A stretch of 40,589 nt of DNA, from the NCBI GenBank assembly GCA_016756835.1, contig JAESPE010000025.1:1-40589 (forward strand), given 5' to 3'. Positions 36,953 to 40,589 of the stretch are shown in pieces. How positions within the stretch are numbered: the first letter of the stretch is position 1; the number at the start of each line of letters is the position of its first letter. The DNA is from a gamma proteobacterium endosymbiont of Lamellibrachia anaximandri (GTDB lineage: Bacteria; Pseudomonadota; Gammaproteobacteria; Chromatiales; Chromatiaceae). The translations under genes and the position numbers were made by a program. The notes under the pieces are model-generated. The model did no database searches. It saw nothing but the letters and a program-made list of their open reading frames with translations, and was not told where the DNA came from.

Positions 36953-37297
36953 TCACTCCGGAGCCTCCCAGCCCAACACCTTGCCCTCATCGAACCAGAC
37001 GAAACTATGCAGCTTGGAACTTGGATGGTAGTACCAAGTGGTGAAAATCTGCTCTTCGACACGACCAGGCTTTCCCAGCAGCCTCTGCACCTCATCACTG
37101 CTCATTTCTTTCTTGATGCGTCTCCATATCACAGGGTCTTTCCAACGCCCCTTGGCATTGGTTTCCTCCAGCAGTTGCTCAATTGTCGCCACCCGTTTCT
37201 CAAGGTCAGTGACTCTCTGTTGCAGACTGGACTCATCTGCGAACACCGGGAGGGTACAAATCAATACGGCAGCGACCATTGCAGTCAGTGTTTTCAT
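36953..37297 (-). CDS. Small exported protein with SmpA/BamE-like C-terminal fold
   Basis: From ATG at 37297 the protein is 114 residues: a signal peptide (MKTLTAMVAAVLICTLPVFA, cleavage before DES), a predicted short coiled coil (LQQRVTDLEKRVATIEQLLEE split over ~26-46), and a C-terminal part with MSSDEVQRLLGKPGRVEE and WYYHPSS. The DEVQRLLGKP...WYY pattern is that of SmpA/BamE-like and related small periplasmic domains, where it links to outer-membrane or cell-wall functions. It has no lipobox. I do not recognise the protein itself. It lies upstream of nothing on its strand and follows the TPR gene by 113 bp. Confidence 0.65.
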   Translation of the reverse strand: MKTLTAMVAAVLICTLPVFADESSLQQRVTDLEKRVATIEQLLEETNAKGRWKDPVIWRRIKKEMSSDEVQRLLGKPGRVEEQIFTTWYYHPSSKLHSFVWFDEGKVLGWEAPE

Positions 37298-37410
37298 ATC
37301 GTGGAGATCTCGAATCGATTGAAAATATCGCATCTCAGATGCAGACAGTCCGTCCCTGGACAGGACTCAGGATGAACAATAAACCGGCAGCCGTAGATGG
37401 CCGACGGCCA

Positions 37411-37995
37411 TCACTTCTTGGGATCGATGGGAGGGTGTGCGCCAGCAGCTGGCACGCCATGATCCGCAGGCATCACATTCTTGCCCTGATGCATTTCTTC
37501 CACCATGTTCCTGTCAGCGATCTTCTGCTTGATGGCGATCTTGTATTCCTTCGCAAGCTTGTTCTCAGGGTCAAGCTCCAGGGCCTGATCCAACATGGCA
37601 ACAGCGTATTCAAAAGCACCGGAATGCTCATAGAGAAAGGCCAGGGTGACAAACAGCTTTGGATCCTCTGGGGAGAGGGTGATTGCGTCCTGCATGGTGC
37701 GGATTCCATTACTGTAGTCTTGCTTTAACACATAGACTCCCATCAGTTTACGGTGAGCTTCCAGTGATTTGGGATCGTTCGCTATGACTTTTTTCAGGAT
37801 TGCTGCAGATTGATCCAGCAGCTCGGCTTTCTTGGGGGAGTCCATATCCAACGGAAGTGCTTGGGAATAGAGCTTCACTGCTTCCGAAATTTCTGCATTT
37901 TTTTCAGGGTTTTCAGCAGAGGCAGTAGCTGCTTGAGAGAGTGTCAGGGTTAGTGCAATTAGTGTGTGCGCAATGATTCCATAGATCGTTTTCAT
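37411..37995 (-). CDS. Exported TPR-repeat protein
   Basis: The 194-residue protein starts at ATG 37995, with AGGAGG six nt upstream; a longer frame upstream lacks support. It has a signal peptide ending near ATASA, then about three tetratricopeptide repeats (~45-155), clearest in DYSNGIRTMQDAITLSPEDP and FEYAVAMLDQALELDPENK. The C-terminal tail is His/Pro-rich. TPR proteins act as periplasmic scaffolds, for example in cytochrome c maturation (CcmI, NrfG); a link to the nearby octaheme cytochrome is possible but unproven. The specific family is not recognised. Confidence 0.75.
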   Translation of the reverse strand: MKTIYGIIAHTLIALTLTLSQAATASAENPEKNAEISEAVKLYSQALPLDMDSPKKAELLDQSAAILKKVIANDPKSLEAHRKLMGVYVLKQDYSNGIRTMQDAITLSPEDPKLFVTLAFLYEHSGAFEYAVAMLDQALELDPENKLAKEYKIAIKQKIADRNMVEEMHQGKNVMPADHGVPAAGAHPPIDPKK

Positions 37996-38141
37996 TACTT
38001 TCCTCCTATGCGAGCCTCTTAAATACGGGCTTTGGTTGAATCTGAAAACTGAGTCTATACTAATTGCCGAATGGTGTCCGTTCAAGAATACTGATGTACT
38101 GACTAATCCGCGAGTTGAGAATCGGGACAGCAGACGGAGTT

Positions 38142-38174
38142 ACGGCCCTGAAGCTGATGTTCAGGGCCGTTTTA
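38142..38174. terminator. Strong stem-loop with T-run on the plus strand
   Basis: ACGGCCCTGAA (38142-38152) and TTCAGGGCCGT (38160-38170) are perfect 11-bp arms around a 7-nt loop, followed on the plus strand by TTTTAT. On the minus strand, where it would serve the EF-G paralogue ending at 38197, no T-run follows. Orientation is therefore unresolved; it could still stop minus-strand transcription with help, or insulate the TPR gene. Confidence 0.6.
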
Positions 38175-38196
38175 TAAGCTACAGAAGATCGTATTA

Positions 38197-40245
38197 TCAA
38201 TGACCAGAGCTGGATTTGCTTTCCTGCTTCAGCTGTTGCTGGATATTCGCGGGTACCGCCTCATAGTGGCTGAACTCGATGCTATAGTTGCCCTCTCCGC
38301 CGGTGATCGCCTTCAGTTCGGTACCATAGCTCTGTAGTTCCGCGAGCGGTACCTCGCCTTTAATGATGATTTGATTATTTCTGCCGCTGTCGGTGCCGCT
38401 GATATGTCCCCTTTTCCCGGACAGATCACCGGACAGATCACCCATGAATGCGCCTGGTGTTGTGATCGAGATATTGACAATAGGCTCCAAAACGACCGGT
38501 GTAGCCTGTTCAACCGCAGCGATAAAAGCCTTCTTTCCCGCAGTGGAGAAGGCGATCTCTTTGGAATCCACAGCGTGGTATTTTCCATCATAGACGGTCA
38601 CCCGGATATCCTGCATGGGAAAACCTGCGATGGCGCCTTCATTGATTGCCTGCTGCACCCCTTTTTCAATTGCAGGAATGAACTGTCCTGGGATGGCGCC
38701 GCCAACCACTTTGTTGACAAACTCAAACCCACTGCCTCGCTCCATGGGTTCGATACGCAAAAATACTTCACCGAACTGTCCGGCGCCACCAGTCTGTTTT
38801 TTGTGCCGATGCTGACCTTCTGCAGGACGGGTGATGGTTTCCCTGTAGGCAATGCTGGGCAGATGGGTATCAACGTCCACGTGGTATTGGTTGTGCAGTC
38901 TTTCCAACAATACCTTCAAGTGCAGATCCCCGAGTCCCCGCATGATGGTTTCGTTGAGAGTGGTATTGTGCTCGACATGAAAGCATGGATCTTCATCCTC
39001 AAGTTTGTGCAGGGCGTCACTCAACTTCTGTTCATCCCCACGCTTGGAGGGGCTGATAGCCAAGCCAAACAGCGGCAGGGGACATTCAATTGAGCGGAGG
39101 TGAAAATGGTCCTCGTCGTGCGAGTCATGTATGACTGCATCGAAATGGATATCGTCGATCCTGGCGACCGCACAGATATCGCCGGGGATGGCTCTCTCCA
39201 TCTCACTCTGTTCTTTGCCCAGCAGGCGCAGCAGATGGTTCGCCCTAAATGGTTTCCGGGCGTTGCCGACGAATAGCTGGCTGTTGGGTTGCAGGGTGCC
39301 CTGATGAACCCTGAATATCCCCAATTTTCCACGAAAGGGATCGTTAATGATTTTGAAGACATGGGCCAGTGCATGCTTTCCCTGGTCGGTTGAGACCTCG
39401 ACGGGGGCCATATCTGCGTCTTCACCCTTCATGAATTCTGGTGGATTGCCTTCGGTTGGATCGGGCATCAGTCGTGCGAAGAACTCCAGCAGTGCATCAA
39501 TCCCGGCTCCATTTTGCGCTGAGACAAAACAGACTGGGATCAGGTGGTCTTCGCGCAGTGCTTTTTCGAAAGGGTCGTGCAACTGCTCAGGGGCCAGCTC
39601 TTCTCCCTGTTCGAGATAGAGCTCCATCAATGCCTCGTCGACTTCAACGACCTGGTCGATGATGCGGCTGTGAGCCTCTGCAACAGACGAGAAGTCCGTG
39701 GTTTCCCCTCCCGGCTGAAAGAAGCAGTCGATCACCTTGGAACCATTCCCGGCCGGCAGATTGATAGGCAGGCAGTTGTCGCCAAATATCTCTCTAAAGC
39801 TCTCCATCAAGGCTTCATAATCGACATCGTCCTGATCAATTTTATTGACGATGATGATACGGCAGAGATTGCGTCTTTTAGCGGCTTCCATCATGCGCAG
39901 ACTGATTGATTCGATACCGTTGCTGCCGTTGATCACGACTCCGGCAGTCTCCACCGCAGGCAGGATGCTGATGCTGCGCCCGATAAAATCGGTATATCCA
40001 GGGGTGTCAATAATATTGACCTGTTTGCCTGCACTGTTTAAATGAGTGATAGCAATGTCAAGAGAGTGCTGAAATGATTTCTCCTGTTCATCATAGTCAC
40101 AGACGGTGTCCCCTCGTTCGACACTGCCGGCGCTGCTGATGGCACCGGATTTCAGCAGGAGTGATTCGATAAGTGTTGTTTTTCCTGATCCTGCATGCCC
40201 GACAAAAGCGATATTGCGGATGTCATGGGTGGCGTAGTTGGCCAT
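38197..40245 (-). CDS. Elongation factor G-like GTPase (EF-G paralogue)
   Basis: The 682-residue protein is a full-length translational GTPase: GHAGSGKTT (P-loop), DTPGYTDF (G3), NKID (G4), then domains II to V, including the TGGAGQFGEV and FVNKVVGGAIPGQFIPAIEKGVQQA segments of domain IV. It differs from canonical EF-G in the switch region (CDYDEQEKSFQHS) and domain IV, matching the 'EF-G-like' class found apart from the str operon. The start at 40245 has AGGAGG four nt upstream; an earlier in-frame start at 40269 is unlikely. Its role could be in ribosome recycling or stress translation, unproven. A palindromic MITE-like element lies about 50 bp upstream and may carry or interrupt its promoter. 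Confidence 0.88.
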   Translation of the reverse strand: MANYATHDIRNIAFVGHAGSGKTTLIESLLLKSGAISSAGSVERGDTVCDYDEQEKSFQHSLDIAITHLNSAGKQVNIIDTPGYTDFIGRSISILPAVETAGVVINGSNGIESISLRMMEAAKRRNLCRIIIVNKIDQDDVDYEALMESFREIFGDNCLPINLPAGNGSKVIDCFFQPGGETTDFSSVAEAHSRIIDQVVEVDEALMELYLEQGEELAPEQLHDPFEKALREDHLIPVCFVSAQNGAGIDALLEFFARLMPDPTEGNPPEFMKGEDADMAPVEVSTDQGKHALAHVFKIINDPFRGKLGIFRVHQGTLQPNSQLFVGNARKPFRANHLLRLLGKEQSEMERAIPGDICAVARIDDIHFDAVIHDSHDEDHFHLRSIECPLPLFGLAISPSKRGDEQKLSDALHKLEDEDPCFHVEHNTTLNETIMRGLGDLHLKVLLERLHNQYHVDVDTHLPSIAYRETITRPAEGQHRHKKQTGGAGQFGEVFLRIEPMERGSGFEFVNKVVGGAIPGQFIPAIEKGVQQAINEGAIAGFPMQDIRVTVYDGKYHAVDSKEIAFSTAGKKAFIAAVEQATPVVLEPIVNISITTPGAFMGDLSGDLSGKRGHISGTDSGRNNQIIIKGEVPLAELQSYGTELKAITGGEGNYSIEFSHYEAVPANIQQQLKQESKSSSGH

Positions 40246-40295
40246 GGTACCTCCTGTCAAAATATTCAAGGGTCTGATCCTACCCCCTATAATGA

Positions 40296-40456
40296 AGGAA
40301 CCTCTGATCTATTCGTGAACTCGCATCTTGAAGCCATAATCCGCCGCTTTTTCGTTGTTAATCTTCGCAATAGCCAGCTATTACGTACGATTAACGCCTT
40401 AAATCGACGAATTTTGATCTCCAATCCGCTTCGCTCAGAATAGATCAGAGGTTCCT
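40296..40456. mobile_element. MITE-like palindromic element (161 bp)
   Basis: Perfect 19-bp terminal inverted repeats, AGGAACCTCTGATCTATTC and GAATAGATCAGAGGTTCCT, bound a segment that is itself symmetrical. GTTAATC pairs with GATTAAC and AATAGC with GCTATT about the same centre (40376). The interior encodes no protein. This is what a non-autonomous miniature inverted-repeat element derived from an insertion sequence looks like. No clear target-site duplication was found, and no parent transposase is in the window. Confidence 0.8.
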
Positions 40457-40589
40457 GAAGATTGCAAGAGTATACCAACGGGCCAGGGCCACCGCATTAA
40501 AATCAGCTTGAAAACACCACCTTAGTGCGGTAACGGTCATTCCACGCAGCTTTTCTCTTTTTCTTAGCGAGACTGAGTGAAGAGGACTC
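40457..40589. other. Right edge, nothing recognised
   Basis: The last 133 bp contain no credible gene start or end, and no terminator or repeat that I could support. Confidence 0.4.

Overview
This window looks like a chromosomal segment of a gammaproteobacterium. The evidence is the conserved order mltG-tmk-holB-pilZ-tatD, the mfd-csiV pair, a PA3211-3214-like Mce lipid transport operon, and a hybrid kinase of BarA-like layout. A stand-alone octaheme cytochrome c of the hydroxylamine oxidoreductase (HAO) family and large phosphate machinery would suit a respiratorily flexible organism such as a sulfur oxidiser or symbiont. That last point is inference; no sulfur or carbon-fixation gene is in view. 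I see no tRNA, rRNA, CRISPR array, phage gene or transposase.

Layout. 1-482: start of a transporter-like sensor kinase, broken off near the left edge, with a small membrane protein gene upstream. 675-4645 (+): mltG, tmk, holB, pilZ, tatD. 4652-12336 (-): one phosphate operon, read pstS, phoU-fusion, pstC, pstA, pstB2, pstB1, phoB, phoR, behind a Pho-box promoter. 12585-13832 (+): a CNNM/CorC membrane protein. 13986-21072 (-): 2-phosphoglycerate kinase, archaeal-type phosphoglycerate mutase, ppk1, a universal stress protein and a Na+/phosphate cotransporter. 21155-26296 (-): a multistep hybrid kinase and an HsbR-like phosphatase/anti-sigma response regulator. 26442-30092 (+): Mce lipid transport operon. 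30178-34491 (-): mfd then csiV. 34955-36397 (+): octaheme cytochrome. 36953-40245 (-): two small exported proteins and an EF-G paralogue. 40296-40456: a MITE-like palindrome.

How the genes fit together. About 17 kb deals with phosphate: high-affinity uptake (Pst), sensing (PhoU, PhoR, PhoB), low-affinity Na+-coupled transport (NptA type), storage as polyphosphate (Ppk1) and possibly 2,3-bisphosphoglycerate chemistry (2PGK plus ApgM). Two components are odd. The two Pst ATPases carry complementary losses of ATPase motifs, which predicts an asymmetric heterodimer with one working ATP site. PhoU is fused to a low-molecular-weight phosphatase/arsenate-reductase-like domain whose catalytic loop has lost its nucleophilic cysteine. 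Together they suggest a rewired Pst-PhoU-PhoR signalling complex, the best candidate here for something undescribed.

Small repeats add a second layer. A 54-56 bp palindrome occurs twice, once supplying the holB stop codon and once directly upstream of phoR. There is also a GC-rich REP-like palindrome after pilZ and the 161-bp palindrome upstream of the EF-G paralogue.
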